This document shows, in pieces, positions 1 through 7,526 of a stretch of DNA of 31,272 nucleotides. The stretch's first letter is position 1, and each line of letters begins with the position of its first letter. The position numbers and the translations under genes were made by a program. Source of the stretch: a virus; IMG/VR virus record IMGVR_UViG_3300029893_000435, positions 1 to 31,272 of that record. The stretch is one strand, 5' to 3'. The notes below the pieces were generated by a model. That model was not told the DNA's origin, did no database searches, and saw nothing but the letters and a program-made list of their open reading frames with translations.

Positions 1-99
1 CCGCCGCCCAGTACGCCGCCCAAGAGCGCGTCATGCGCATCGCGCGCGCCGCCAACGCCGCCGGCGTCTGCCCCATCTGCGGGCAGCCCCAGGCGACCT
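1..99. repeat. Terminal direct repeat, left copy (circular join)
   Basis: Bases 1-99 are identical to 31174-31272. The zinc-ribbon gene reads straight through the join, so this is most simply an assembly overlap of a circular molecule with a unit length of 31173 bp. A true direct terminal repeat of a linear virion genome is less likely, because the repeat lies inside a coding frame. Confidence 0.93.
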
Positions 100-275
100 G
101 GCCAGACGGCGTGCGCCGCATAACCTGCGCCAGCCAGCACTGCCAGGAGCGTTGGCTGGCGATTCGCCCGCGGCAACGTCCACCGGCGCCACAAGCGCCA
201 CAAACAGACAGCCTGGCGTCAGATGACGGATTTTCTGTTTCAATCGTGATAGGAGAACGCCATGCTTCAAGATGA
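1..275 (+). CDS. Small zinc-ribbon protein (3' part; begins at 31167)
   Basis: This is the continuation of the frame that starts at 31167. Joined across the circle the protein is 93 aa. It has a CPIC pair (Cys26, Cys29) and a second pair (Cys45, Cys50), the spacing of a small zinc ribbon or knuckle. Pro and Gln are common near residues 65-75. The start overlaps the upstream DUF3102 gene as TGATG, and the stop overlaps the next gene by 14 nt, so it sits in the early operon. A nucleic-acid-binding accessory role is plausible, but no specific family is recognised. Confidence 0.72.
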   Translation, partial: AAQYAAQERVMRIARAANAAGVCPICGQPQATWPDGVRRITCASQHCQERWLAIRPRQRPPAPQAPQTDSLASDDGFSVSIVIGERHASR

Positions 276-489
276 ACGTCCAGGCTGGAAATTCATCTGC
301 GAACGCTTCGACTTGCACGCCGACCACCAGCATTTCACCGGGGTGCTGCTCGCCAGCCACGCCTTGCTCGGCATAGTCGTCAGGCGCAACTATCCCGCCG
401 ACGATCATTTATGGCCGGGGCGCTGCGGCGAGTTAGGCATCGTCATCGCCGGGCGATTTATCGGGTTTTGGAACGATCCAGGGTATTGA
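262..489 (+). CDS. Hypothetical early protein, 75 aa
   Basis: The ATG at 262 has AGGAG at 251-255 with 6-nt spacing and overlaps the end of the zinc-ribbon gene by 14 nt. The product is a short soluble protein with alternating hydrophobic and aromatic residues and a C-terminus ending in FWNDPGY. No membrane segment, Cys cluster or known motif is visible. The overlap and spacing place it in the early operon between the zinc-ribbon gene and a small membrane protein. Function unknown. Confidence 0.65.
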   Translation: MLQDERPGWKFICERFDLHADHQHFTGVLLASHALLGIVVRRNYPADDHLWPGRCGELGIVIAGRFIGFWNDPGY

Positions 490-493
490 GACT

Positions 494-796
494 ATGACTG
501 CACTTGATCTGGCCGTCCTCATCATCATCTTGCTGACCGCCGCCTGCGTCGCGCTGGCCGTCTACGCCTGGCGGGAGCGCCGCCGCGCAACGAAGTCCAC
601 GCAAAGCGCTGCTGCGCTGGCTATTTGCGCCGATATGCACTTGCAGGACATGGATAACCTGCAACGCCGTTTGGACGCCGCAGAGCGTCGCTACGCCAGT
701 CTGCAAGCTATCTATGTTGTCTTGGTGCGCTGGCGTCTGGCGCAGAATTTCGCCATCGTCGACCGCACAATCCAATGGCGCAGCCGTCGCCCATAA
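494..796 (+). CDS. Small membrane protein with C-terminal coiled coil, 100 aa
   Basis: Residues about 4-25 form one hydrophobic segment, followed by a basic stretch (WRERRRATK). The rest is helix-prone with charged heptads (LQRRLDAAERRYASLQ), so a single-pass protein with a cytoplasmic coiled coil is likely. It starts 4 nt after the preceding stop. It is the last gene before the hairpins and terminator at 804-921 and so probably ends the early operon. No family is recognised. A spanin or holin role cannot be excluded, but the early position argues against it. Confidence 0.62.
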   Translation: MTALDLAVLIIILLTAACVALAVYAWRERRRATKSTQSAAALAICADMHLQDMDNLQRRLDAAERRYASLQAIYVVLVRWRLAQNFAIVDRTIQWRSRRP

Positions 797-803
797 AACA
801 ACT

Positions 804-873
804 GCCCGTCCCGGCGTCTTTGGCGCCGGGACGGGCGAGCCGCAGGCGGACGTTGGAAGCGCACCCCGCCTGC
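804..873 (+). promoter_or_regulatory. Two consecutive RNA hairpins ahead of terminator
   Basis: The first hairpin has a perfect 13-bp stem (804-816 with 824-836) and a 7-nt loop. The second has an 8-bp stem (842-849 with 866-873) and a 16-nt loop. Neither is followed by a T-run. With the terminator at 889-921 they make three hairpins in a row between the early operon and the FtsK-like gene. They may protect the 3' end of the transcript or modulate readthrough. Confidence 0.6.
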
Positions 874-888
874 AGTGCTGAGTATATC

Positions 889-921
889 AGCCCCGTTGCG
901 CTTCCAGCAACGGGGCTTTTT
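889..921 (+). terminator. Rho-independent terminator of the early operon
   Basis: A perfect 11-bp stem (AGCCCCGTTGC at 889-899 with its complement at 907-917) with a 7-nt loop is followed directly by TTTTT. It lies downstream of the gene ending at 796 and just upstream of the SD of the FtsK-like gene. Confidence 0.85.
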
Positions 922-940
922 GTTTGGAAGGAATCATCGC

Positions 941-2668
941 ATGGCGTTTGTCGACAAACTCTTGACCATCCTCGCTCTGCTCGTGCTGGCCATCTTTGGC
1001 GGGCTGTTGCTGCTCAACCGCGACAGCGCCCAGCGCATGGGGCGCCACATCGAGCATTTCACCGCTGACGCACTGCAGTTGGCGATGTACTGTCTCATCG
1101 GAGCGACCGTGTTCGCCGGTCTGGCCGGATTGGTGCTGCTCTGGACGTGGATCAGCAAACGCCGCGTCGAGAATATGCGCCAGCGCGACGGCTCCTATCC
1201 CCTGCAGCGCGTGCACGTGGCCGGCGGCGTTATTCTGGTCGACCCCAACAAGCTCATCGGTCCGGCCATCGGGATCAGCGGCGCCGGCGTCGCCGAACTT
1301 TTCACCGCTGACCCCGACACCCATTTGCGCCATGCGGTCGAGCGTGCCAAAGTCAGCGCCATGCAGGCGCTGGCGCCCGGCGACGCCGCCATCAGCGACA
1401 AATATGGCTCCATGCACCGGCCCGGCGCCGTGTTGAATGCCGCCACCGGCAAGCATCTGGCCGGCGCTTACGAACGGCGCCAGCTTCCACCCTCGCGCAT
1501 CATCGGCGCTGACCCCAATCTCCAATCTCCAATCTCTCAATCTCCCCGCCTCACGCTCCGCCGGGTGCTCGAGCGCGCCACACCCACCGCGTTGCTCGCC
1601 GGCCAATCCGACGACGGCGCCCTGGCCACCTTCAATCCGAGAGACAGCATTCACGCCGGCGTCATCGGCGCCACCGGGACCGGAAAAACCACAAGCGTCG
1701 GTTACGGGTTGGTCGCACAAGCGCTGCGCACCGGCCATCATGTGATTGTTCTGGACCCAAAAGGCGGCGCCGACTGGCAGCCGTGGAGCAATCATCTCGA
1801 ATGGCATGCCAGTGACTATCAATGCTTTCCCGACCAGATCGACGCGCTGTGGGCCGAACACGAGCGCCGCACCGCATTGCTGCGCGAGGCCGGCGCCCGC
1901 TCCCTGGATGACCCGGTCATCGCCGGCGCCATCCCACACAGCCTGATCGTGATCGAAGAATACGGCGATCTCATCGCACAATTGCGCCGGAGCGCACGCA
2001 AGCGCGCCGACGCCGTCGACGATACGCTCGACCGCCTGATGCGCCTCAGCCGCGCCAGCGGGCTACACATGCTTTTGCTCGATCAGTATCCGCACGAATG
2101 GTCGCATCAAGTGCTCGCCGGCGCCAAGTGGCTGTGCATCTTCAAGCTGGGCCCCGGACAGGGCAACAAAGTGGGAGAATATTACGCCGAAAAGCTGCCC
2201 GACCATGGCCGCTTCATCGTGCGCGGCAAAGAGTACAACGCCTGGTTTGCCGCCCCTCACCTCGACAAGCTACTCGCCGTCACCCCACCCAGCCAAGCGC
2301 CGAGAATCATCGACGGGACCTGCACTATTCATCGTTCACGAACGGAGGCAGGGAAGGAGTCCACCTCTGGTGAACGCCCCATGAACGTTCACGCGAACGA
2401 TGCAACGAACGGCGCTGCGAACGCCATTGACGACAACCGCTGGCAGCCTCTCATCGACCGTTGGTTCGCTGAACATCCGCAGGCGTTGACCGGCCCTGCC
2501 GTCGGCATCAGCGACATCGCCCGGCGCATGGCCATCGCCGACACCGGCAGCGCCGACGCTTACGAACGCTATAAAGGTATCGCTCACAAGCTCTTTCACG
2601 AATTCCGCGCCAATGTCCGGCTACCTGGCGGCGCCAGGCTAGGCGCAGACATCACGCATCACGCATAA
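941..2668 (+). CDS. FtsK/SpoIIIE-like DNA translocase ATPase, membrane-anchored
   Basis: The product is 575 aa from the ATG at 941, which has GGAAGGA just upstream. An in-frame GTG at 875 lies upstream of the terminator and is rejected. Two hydrophobic segments (about 5-25 and 48-70) anchor the N-terminus. The motor domain has Walker A GATGTGKT (243-250), the FtsK-typical VLDPKGG motif (about 272-278) and Walker B LIVIEE (335-340). The C-terminal 80 residues look like a small helical or winged-helix domain. Family knowledge suggests ATP-driven movement of double-stranded DNA at a membrane. An in-frame CCAATCT repeat (1515-1544) encodes NLQSPISQSP just before the motor. FtsK-like motors are commoner on plasmids and conjugative elements than on phages. 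Confidence 0.85.
   Translation: MAFVDKLLTILALLVLAIFGGLLLLNRDSAQRMGRHIEHFTADALQLAMYCLIGATVFAGLAGLVLLWTWISKRRVENMRQRDGSYPLQRVHVAGGVILVDPNKLIGPAIGISGAGVAELFTADPDTHLRHAVERAKVSAMQALAPGDAAISDKYGSMHRPGAVLNAATGKHLAGAYERRQLPPSRIIGADPNLQSPISQSPRLTLRRVLERATPTALLAGQSDDGALATFNPRDSIHAGVIGATGTGKTTSVGYGLVAQALRTGHHVIVLDPKGGADWQPWSNHLEWHASDYQCFPDQIDALWAEHERRTALLREAGARSLDDPVIAGAIPHSLIVIEEYGDLIAQLRRSARKRADAVDDTLDRLMRLSRASGLHMLLLDQYPHEWSHQVLAGAKWLCIFKLGPGQGNKVGEYYAEKLPDHGRFIVRGKEYNAWFAAPHLDKLLAVTPPSQAPRIIDGTCTIHRSRTEAGKESTSGERPMNVHANDATNGAANAIDDNRWQPLIDRWFAEHPQALTGPAVGISDIARRMAIADTGSADAYERYKGIAHKLFHEFRANVRLPGGARLGADITHHA
1515..1544. repeat. Tandem heptamer repeat (CCAATCT)n inside the FtsK-like gene
   Basis: There are three exact CCAATCT units (1515-1535) followed by a degenerate fourth. 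Three heptamers equal 21 nt, so the coding frame is kept and the repeat encodes NLQSPI-type residues. The same unit recurs at 15172, 27334 and 30973. Confidence 0.85.
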
Positions 2669-2679
2669 GCGTTCCCGTC

Positions 2680-2711
2680 CGTGCTATAATTGTCCGCACA
2701 AGGAGCATACT
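2680..2711 (+). promoter_or_regulatory. Promoter -10 and SD for the DUF4160/DUF2442 pair
   Basis: A perfect TATAAT lies at 2685-2690, just after the stop of the FtsK-like gene. AAGGAG lies at 2700-2705, 6 nt before the GTG at 2712. No convincing -35 box is seen, so the promoter may be weak or use an extended or activated form. The pair could be expressed independently of the phage operons. Confidence 0.5.
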
Positions 2712-2960
2712 GTGAGTCCTGTCGTTCACCGTGAGCAAGGCTACACCTTCTACTTCGTCCTGGCCGACCTGCGCGAACCGCCGCATGTCCACGTGGGCGA
2801 AGGCAAAAGCCGGCGCAGCGACGACGCCAAAATCTGGTTGGACCCGGTGCGCGTGGCCCGGCCCGGTCGCTTCAACGACCGGGAAATGACCCGCATCTTG
2901 CGCATCGTCGCCGTGAATCAACTCTTATTGCTCGACCAATGGAGACGCCATGATCAATGA
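2712..2960 (+). CDS. DUF4160 family protein
   Basis: The product is 82 aa from the GTG at 2712. It matches the DUF4160 layout: GYTFYFVLAD near the N-terminus, EPPHVHVGEG in the middle, AKIWLDPVRVA, then a C-terminal helix around MTRILRIVAVNQLLLLDQW. The family is small and usually adjacent to a DUF2442 gene, as here; the next gene overlaps by 11 nt. The biochemical role is not established. Such pairs are often discussed as toxin-antitoxin-like modules, but the sequence does not prove it. On a phage it would be a moron kept in the prophage. Confidence 0.85.
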   Translation: MSPVVHREQGYTFYFVLADLREPPHVHVGEGKSRRSDDAKIWLDPVRVARPGRFNDREMTRILRIVAVNQLLLLDQWRRHDQ

Positions 2961-3255
2961 CCCAAAGACCTATCCGGTCCTCCATCGCCGCAGTGAATAC
3001 ACGATCCCAACCGAAGCACGCGCCGATCACCTCACCTTCGACGATGATTACATGTACATCCACCTGCGCGATGGACGCATCATCGCCGTGCCGCTGGCGT
3101 GGATCCCCAGCCTGGCCGTCGCAGATCGTGATGCCCTCGAACGCTATCAGATCGGTTGGGATGGCGCGCTCATCTCTTGGGACCCGGAGGACGTACCTCT
3201 TAACGAGGATCTGCTTGTCGCCACTTATCTCAAAGGCGGCGTCGAACCGCCATAA
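2950..3255 (+). CDS. DUF2442 family protein
   Basis: The product is 101 aa and overlaps the end of the DUF4160 gene. It shows the DUF2442 pattern: LTFDDDYMYIHLRDGRIIAV followed by PLAWIPSLAVADRDALERYQI and the ISWDPEDVPLNEDLLV block. Family members are partners of DUF4160 proteins, some fused to a DNA-binding domain, so this one may act as the regulatory half. GGAG at 2941-2944 precedes the ATG. Its 3' end converges on the last late gene, leaving a 97-nt gap (3256-3352) with only a weak 5-bp hairpin at 3289-3302. Confidence 0.85.
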   Translation: MINDPKTYPVLHRRSEYTIPTEARADHLTFDDDYMYIHLRDGRIIAVPLAWIPSLAVADRDALERYQIGWDGALISWDPEDVPLNEDLLVATYLKGGVEPP

Positions 3256-3352
3256 AAAAGAGAGAGACGAGTCAAAACTGGCGGTTAATTGGCTGAGGCC
3301 AAACTGTAAACCATGCATTTGGATGCGTAAACTTGGCGCTTTGGTATTACAG

Positions 3353-3706
3353 TTACAGTTCGACTTCCATTACCCACTGACAGCCTGTCACCCTATATAA
3401 CATGCCTGGCGCCAACCAAGTCACTGTGTTCAGATCGAGCACGCCGATTTCGTTGGGGTCGTTCGGGTCCGGCAGGCTCACGGCAGCGTTGACGCCTGAC
3501 AGATCTTCCAGTTGCCCCGTGCTGTTGTAGAGCAGCCAGCGAAAGTGGTGGCGGAAAATCCAGCGGCTGCCGGGACTATTCCATTCTGCCGCCATGAACT
3601 GCCTGCCGACATCAGCATGGACTGCCTCTAGCATAGCGATTTGATCCGCCAGCTCGTTCAACTGCGCGGCCGTGGGGTTGGTCAGCGGCTCAAACAGTGT
3701 CGTCAT
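3353..3706 (-). CDS. Tail-tip-associated protein, last late gene
   Basis: The product is 117 aa. The ATG at 3706 is chosen because it makes a 4-nt ATGA overlap with the preceding gene; the longer frame would run far into that gene. The N-terminus (LTNPTAAQLNELADQIAMLEAV) is helical. The remainder is beta-rich with many Trp, Asp and Pro residues (FRHHFRWLLYN, LPDPNDPNEIGVLDLN). Being the most 3' gene of the structural operon, after the tail hub gene, suggests a receptor-binding or tail fibre accessory protein. No family is recognised. Confidence 0.6.
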   Translation of the reverse strand: MTTLFEPLTNPTAAQLNELADQIAMLEAVHADVGRQFMAAEWNSPGSRWIFRHHFRWLLYNSTGQLEDLSGVNAAVSLPDPNDPNEIGVLDLNTVTWLAPGMLYRVTGCQWVMEVEL

Positions 3707-4110
3707 AGCGCTTCGTCCGATTCCACCATGTAGCGCAGCGTCAGCGTTGTCCCCTGGCTGTCCTGCTCGCCCCAACGCACCCATATCCGGTAGAGTGTGC
3801 CTGGCGTCAGCCCAAAGCCCGACAGATTGACATTCACCGCGAATTCGCCGCCGCTGCCCGGCGACGCGTAAACCAGGGTGCTGCCGTAGTAGACGCGCAG
3901 CGTCGTCTTGTCGTTTCCTTCGGCAAAGCGGACGTGCAGCCAGGCAAATTTATGCATGACCATGTAATACGCATCCTGGTTGCTGCTGGTCAGCGTCACC
4001 TCGGCAAAGCCTAGATTCACGCCGACCGCGCCATCCTCCAGTGCGTTGACGCGTGTCACCAGATTGTTCAACTGTGATGCGCTCAGGATGTCGCCATCTG
4101 CAAATGCCAT
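3703..4110 (-). CDS. Tail fibre-like protein, 135 aa
   Basis: The N-terminal FADGDILSASQLNNLVTRVNALED resembles the short segment that opens many phage tail fibre and appendage proteins (a G-x-L-S-A-x-x-L-N motif followed by a coiled coil). A beta-rich domain of about 90 residues follows (VTLTSSNQDAYYMVM, LRVYYGSTLVYASPG) and could be a small host-binding sandwich. It lies 11 nt after the tail hub gene and overlaps the next gene by 4 nt. The role is inferred from position and the N-terminal motif. Confidence 0.65.
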   Translation of the reverse strand: MAFADGDILSASQLNNLVTRVNALEDGAVGVNLGFAEVTLTSSNQDAYYMVMHKFAWLHVRFAEGNDKTTLRVYYGSTLVYASPGSGGEFAVNVNLSGFGLTPGTLYRIWVRWGEQDSQGTTLTLRYMVESDEAL

Positions 4111-4121
4111 AGTTCATCGCC

Positions 4122-6065
4122 TCAATAGAATAGGGGCGCCGTATCGACGCCGCTGGCGCCCAATCGGTTGACGCCCAGCACAAAGAAATCTGATACGCCA
4201 CCAAACAGACGGCTAGTATCCATGATCTCGACATGCTGGCGGAATCCGTTTTTGTCCGCTGTCCAATTGCTGCTTATGATCAGCCCCTCGAACTCTGTCG
4301 CCACACCGACGACGCCCGGATAGCGCACCGTGCAGCGTCGTCCGACGTGCACCTCTGCATTGTCCAAATTGGTGATGCTTGCGATCAACAAGGGCAACTT
4401 GCAGCGTGCCAGCAGGTAGTCGGCAAAGCTGGTGGCGTGGCTGGTCGTGCTGATCATGGGGTTGGAGATGCGCTTGCTGCGCTCCTGACGATTCAGCCAG
4501 AAGGTTTCGGTTGCGACGCTTTTGGTGACTTCCTGCTCGTCGCCGGCGGAGAGAAGCTGCCCCGTCAATTTCGCTGAAATATAGCTCGTGCGAGTTGCGT
4601 TGTTGGTGAAGCTCAGTTCGACCCGCTGCGCATAATCCACCCGTGTACAGGTAACGCTGGCAGTCATGTCATTGCCGCTGGCGCTGGCTGCCGACCAATC
4701 GAGCGTCAAGGCCGCTGCCGCCGGTTGGGTTAATCTGGCATAGATGATCCGGCTTTCGCCTGGCGCCAGCACCAATGGCGCTTTGGTTGTCCACGCCGTT
4801 TTAATCTCGCCCGGCTCCAACGGCGTCGCCGTCACCGTCACCTGCGACAGCAGATCGGCGTCTCGCCATGACAATGAGAGCCGGGTGCTGGTGCTTTCGT
4901 TAATATTGATCATGATCTGGCTGCCGTAGTGCCGCACCATCATTGCCGGCAACACCCCGGCCAGATTGTGATAGTGCAGTTTGCCGCTGGCGTCGCAGTA
5001 GAACCACCCGCAACACGCACTGACAATGCGCCAGATCACTTCCAGCACCGATGCATCGTCCAGCCACACGTAGCGCAATGGGAAGATGCCGTTGTCGATG
5101 GTCGGACGCACTAAGTTGGCGTCGGCGAACGCCTGGCTGACAAAATCCACCCCATCGACAAAGCCGGCTGCTTCCAGTATCTGAATGATGTGCCAATCTT
5201 CCGTGTGCGCTATCCCTGGCGCTGCTATGTTGATTGACGCCGCCCAATCCGACCAGGTCGTGGACATGCGCTGCTGCAGCAGCAGATCGTCTTTGCTGCG
5301 GCAGTCCAATTTCACCAGCCCGACCTGAGTGGGCGTGCGCGCCTCTTCGCTGATCGCCCGGATGACGCCGGTGAAGAGCGCTTCCCGGTCGCCGTCTATC
5401 TCCACTTCCACCCGCACCGGAATCTGATAGGCTTTGCCCTCACCGATGTAGGCGGCCAACGGCGAGGCGTCGTTGAGCGTCGAGTAGCGGTTGGCGTTGT
5501 TGAACAGCGTCACCGTGCAGCGATCCACAACGCCGTTGCCCGAAGTCATCATCTGCTGCGGCGCCACCAGGCTTTGTTGGCCGGTGACGCTGACCAGGTT
5601 GACGCTTTCATCTGTATAGTTCCCGTCGTCATCCCAATCGATTTTGATCGTCACGCTGACCACTCGCACTTCACTCACGCCGCTTCCCTCCCCACTGCTG
5701 GATAATGCTCCTGGCGCTGGCAGCGCCGTAGTTGGCGCAATCGTGGCGCGACTTGCCGCCAGCGTTGCAAAGAGTTGGTTGCCCGCCCTGGCCGCTGCGG
5801 GCGAGACTGTGCGTGCATTGGCCGCCGCCGCTACTATGGTAGCGTGGCTTGCTGGCGCCAGGCGATTGATTGCACCGGATTCGCCGCCGGTTGGCTTGTC
5901 TTCTTGCAGCTCCGGGGCGAACTCAATTTCGACCAGCGCTAGAATCTGCGATGCACGAATCTGCACCTGATCAATCTCGACTATTGCAGCCGCCTGGCTG
6001 ACGCGCACCCCCTGCGGCGTCAGCTCGACTATTGCAGCCGCCTGGCTGATACGCACCTCAGCCAT
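4122..6065 (-). CDS. Tail hub / central tail tip protein, 647 aa
   Basis: The N-terminus has three 16-residue repeats (RISQAAAIVE, RVSQAAAIVE, RASQILALVE), a motif often found in phage tail tip proteins. An Ala-rich linker follows. From about residue 140, IDWDDDGNYTDESVN and CTVTLFNNANRYS match the conserved start of phage tail hub or baseplate-like proteins, which bind ring-like to the distal tail. Central LDCRSKDDLLLQ, ILEAAGF and FYCDASGKLHYHN fit the same family. No lysozyme or peptidase active site was found, so it is probably structural. The start overlaps the previous stop as TAATG. Confidence 0.8.
   Translation of the reverse strand: MAEVRISQAAAIVELTPQGVRVSQAAAIVEIDQVQIRASQILALVEIEFAPELQEDKPTGGESGAINRLAPASHATIVAAAANARTVSPAAARAGNQLFATLAASRATIAPTTALPAPGALSSSGEGSGVSEVRVVSVTIKIDWDDDGNYTDESVNLVSVTGQQSLVAPQQMMTSGNGVVDRCTVTLFNNANRYSTLNDASPLAAYIGEGKAYQIPVRVEVEIDGDREALFTGVIRAISEEARTPTQVGLVKLDCRSKDDLLLQQRMSTTWSDWAASINIAAPGIAHTEDWHIIQILEAAGFVDGVDFVSQAFADANLVRPTIDNGIFPLRYVWLDDASVLEVIWRIVSACCGWFYCDASGKLHYHNLAGVLPAMMVRHYGSQIMININESTSTRLSLSWRDADLLSQVTVTATPLEPGEIKTAWTTKAPLVLAPGESRIIYARLTQPAAAALTLDWSAASASGNDMTASVTCTRVDYAQRVELSFTNNATRTSYISAKLTGQLLSAGDEQEVTKSVATETFWLNRQERSKRISNPMISTTSHATSFADYLLARCKLPLLIASITNLDNAEVHVGRRCTVRYPGVVGVATEFEGLIISSNWTADKNGFRQHVEIMDTSRLFGGVSDFFVLGVNRLGASGVDTAPLFY
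5976..6049. repeat. 48-bp-period tandem repeat in the tail hub gene
   Basis: The 26-base segment at 5976-6001 recurs exactly at 6024-6049. This encodes two nearly identical 16-residue units (ISQAAAIVE and VSQAAAIVE); a third unit is diverged. It reads as a recent in-frame duplication at the N-terminus. Confidence 0.85.
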
Positions 6066-7117
6066 TAGAACGTCCCCGCCGACTCGATTCCAAATTCCGC
6101 CGAATTCACCGCCGCTTCACTCCACGGCGTCATTCCATCCGGCTGCATTTCCCAGCGCTCCCAAACATATCCATAGCTGACGGGCAACACTTTTCCATCA
6201 CTCTTGACTGTGTTGGCGCCTGTTTTTGCCGCCACCCTCGCCTGGCTATCCACTCCGGCGTCACTCTTGCGAGCATAGGCTGTTGCAATCACCGCTCGCA
6301 CCGCATGATCCGTCGGCACTGTCACATCGCCAAACGCATACAGATCGAGCAGATTCGGCGCCTGCGCCCTGTTGTAATCCGTCTCATTGTTTGGCGGCGC
6401 CTCGTCCACATTCTGCCAATTCGACGCGCTGCCCACCGGCGTCCACTGCGCCGAACTGCCCACCCCATTCGGAAACACCGCCAGAAATCTTCGTATCGGC
6501 GGCGGCGCATCGACCAGCGTCCCGATATTGTCCCACACATCCACAAACAAATCGTCCCAGTAGGCTGCCGCCGCCCATCCATTAAATCCGGTCGTTCCTC
6601 CTCCCGCATAGGCCGCAGTTGGATTTTCTGTCGGCATTATGCCGGAGTACGTCAGCGCCTGCGTTCCGTCGATGTACATCGATGCAAATCCCGCTGAATT
6701 GCTGTACACAAATCCAATATGCATCCACATATTGAATCTGTTGAAGTTTGCTGTGCTCACGCTCACCTGGCTTCGCTGCGTGCCGCCAACAAACAGCGTT
6801 AGATTAGAATTATCGACCTGCACTTCGGCCAGCAGCGATGTTGCGCGAATGCGGATCAGCCGCGCGATTGAACCCAATGTTCCGTTGTGTCGAAGCAGAA
6901 AACTCAGGCGCACGCTGTTCGCTGCCGCAAACGCCAGTCCGGCGGGGCTGGGATAGCTCGGGTTCCCCGATCCTCCCGAAATGCGCACGCTCCAATTCCC
7001 CGTGTATGCGGCTGCATTGGATGGATTAGGCGCCCCTCCGCCAATCGACGTGTCGATCGCATATTCTGCCAGGCTCTGTGTTTCGGCGGACACCTGCCCC
7101 GCTCGCACCCATGCCAT
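6065..7117 (-). CDS. Tail protein with LamG/ConA-like sandwich, 350 aa
   Basis: The ATG at 7117 has GAGGTG about 7 nt upstream and is preferred over the longer frame at 7162. Residues about 45-200 look like a concanavalin/LamG-type jelly roll: SVRLSFLLRHNG, AEVQVDNSNLTLFVGG, WMHIGFVYSNSAGFASMYIDG and WDDLFVDVWD. The C-terminal part (VTVPTDHAVRAVIATAYARKSDAG, VSYGYVWERWEMQPDGMTPWSEAAVNSAEFG) resembles C-terminal regions of other tail proteins of this kind. Sugar or surface binding at the tail tip is likely. It lies between the Dit-like gene and the tail hub gene. Confidence 0.75.
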   Translation of the reverse strand: MAWVRAGQVSAETQSLAEYAIDTSIGGGAPNPSNAAAYTGNWSVRISGGSGNPSYPSPAGLAFAAANSVRLSFLLRHNGTLGSIARLIRIRATSLLAEVQVDNSNLTLFVGGTQRSQVSVSTANFNRFNMWMHIGFVYSNSAGFASMYIDGTQALTYSGIMPTENPTAAYAGGGTTGFNGWAAAAYWDDLFVDVWDNIGTLVDAPPPIRRFLAVFPNGVGSSAQWTPVGSASNWQNVDEAPPNNETDYNRAQAPNLLDLYAFGDVTVPTDHAVRAVIATAYARKSDAGVDSQARVAAKTGANTVKSDGKVLPVSYGYVWERWEMQPDGMTPWSEAAVNSAEFGIESAGTF

Positions 7118-7142
7118 CACTTCACCTCGTTCGTTTTCGTCA

Positions 7143-7526
7143 TCATGCTTCCCACAACTCAATACTCGCCCGCCAGCGCAGCGTCCCGCCGGCTACAACG
7201 TATGCCTCAAATGTGCTCTGCGGGTTTGACCCGGCATTCACGTCATAGCCCAGATCAATCAGCGGATCGGAGATCGTGTAGTCCGGCGGGATGAACTTCA
7301 CATCGCCTGCCACCGCATCCGCCCACGCTGCGATGATGGTGTTGAGCTCGCTTTGGGTCAGCGCCGTCCAAGACAGCGACCAGCGGCGTTTATAATTGGC
7401 GTCGACCAGGTCACGGCGCAGCCCGCCATCCGCCAGTGTGACGGCGCTGCCCACATAGGCAAATGTCACGGAAAAGTTATTGCACTGCGCCAGCGTGTCG
7501 CCGCTCAGCTTCAACGTCGTACTCAT
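7143..7526 (-). CDS. Minor tail protein in distal-tail (Dit) position, 127 aa
   Basis: The ATG at 7526 overlaps the tape measure stop by 4 nt (ATGA) and is preferred over the longer 171-aa frame. The product is beta-rich: LKLSGDTLAQCNNFSVTFAYVG, RRWSLSWTALTQSELNTIIAAWADA, then KFIPPDYTISDPLIDLGYDV. Proteins directly after the tape measure in siphoviruses are usually distal tail or minor tail proteins, and the WSLSW...LT..E...I pattern fits. Exact family not assigned. Confidence 0.68.
   Translation of the reverse strand: MSTTLKLSGDTLAQCNNFSVTFAYVGSAVTLADGGLRRDLVDANYKRRWSLSWTALTQSELNTIIAAWADAVAGDVKFIPPDYTISDPLIDLGYDVNAGSNPQSTFEAYVVAGGTLRWRASIELWEA

Noticed and set aside
1-99. True direct terminal repeats or an attL/attR pair
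   Set aside because: The repeat is internal to one gene that continues in frame across the join, and it is far from integrase and the tRNA-like attP.
804-836. First hairpin as a Rho-independent terminator
   Set aside because: No T-run follows the stem; the real terminator is at 889-921.
887-1981. 364-codon minus-strand frame opposite the FtsK-like gene
   Set aside because: It lacks an SD or motif and covers the conserved Walker A region of the plus-strand gene.
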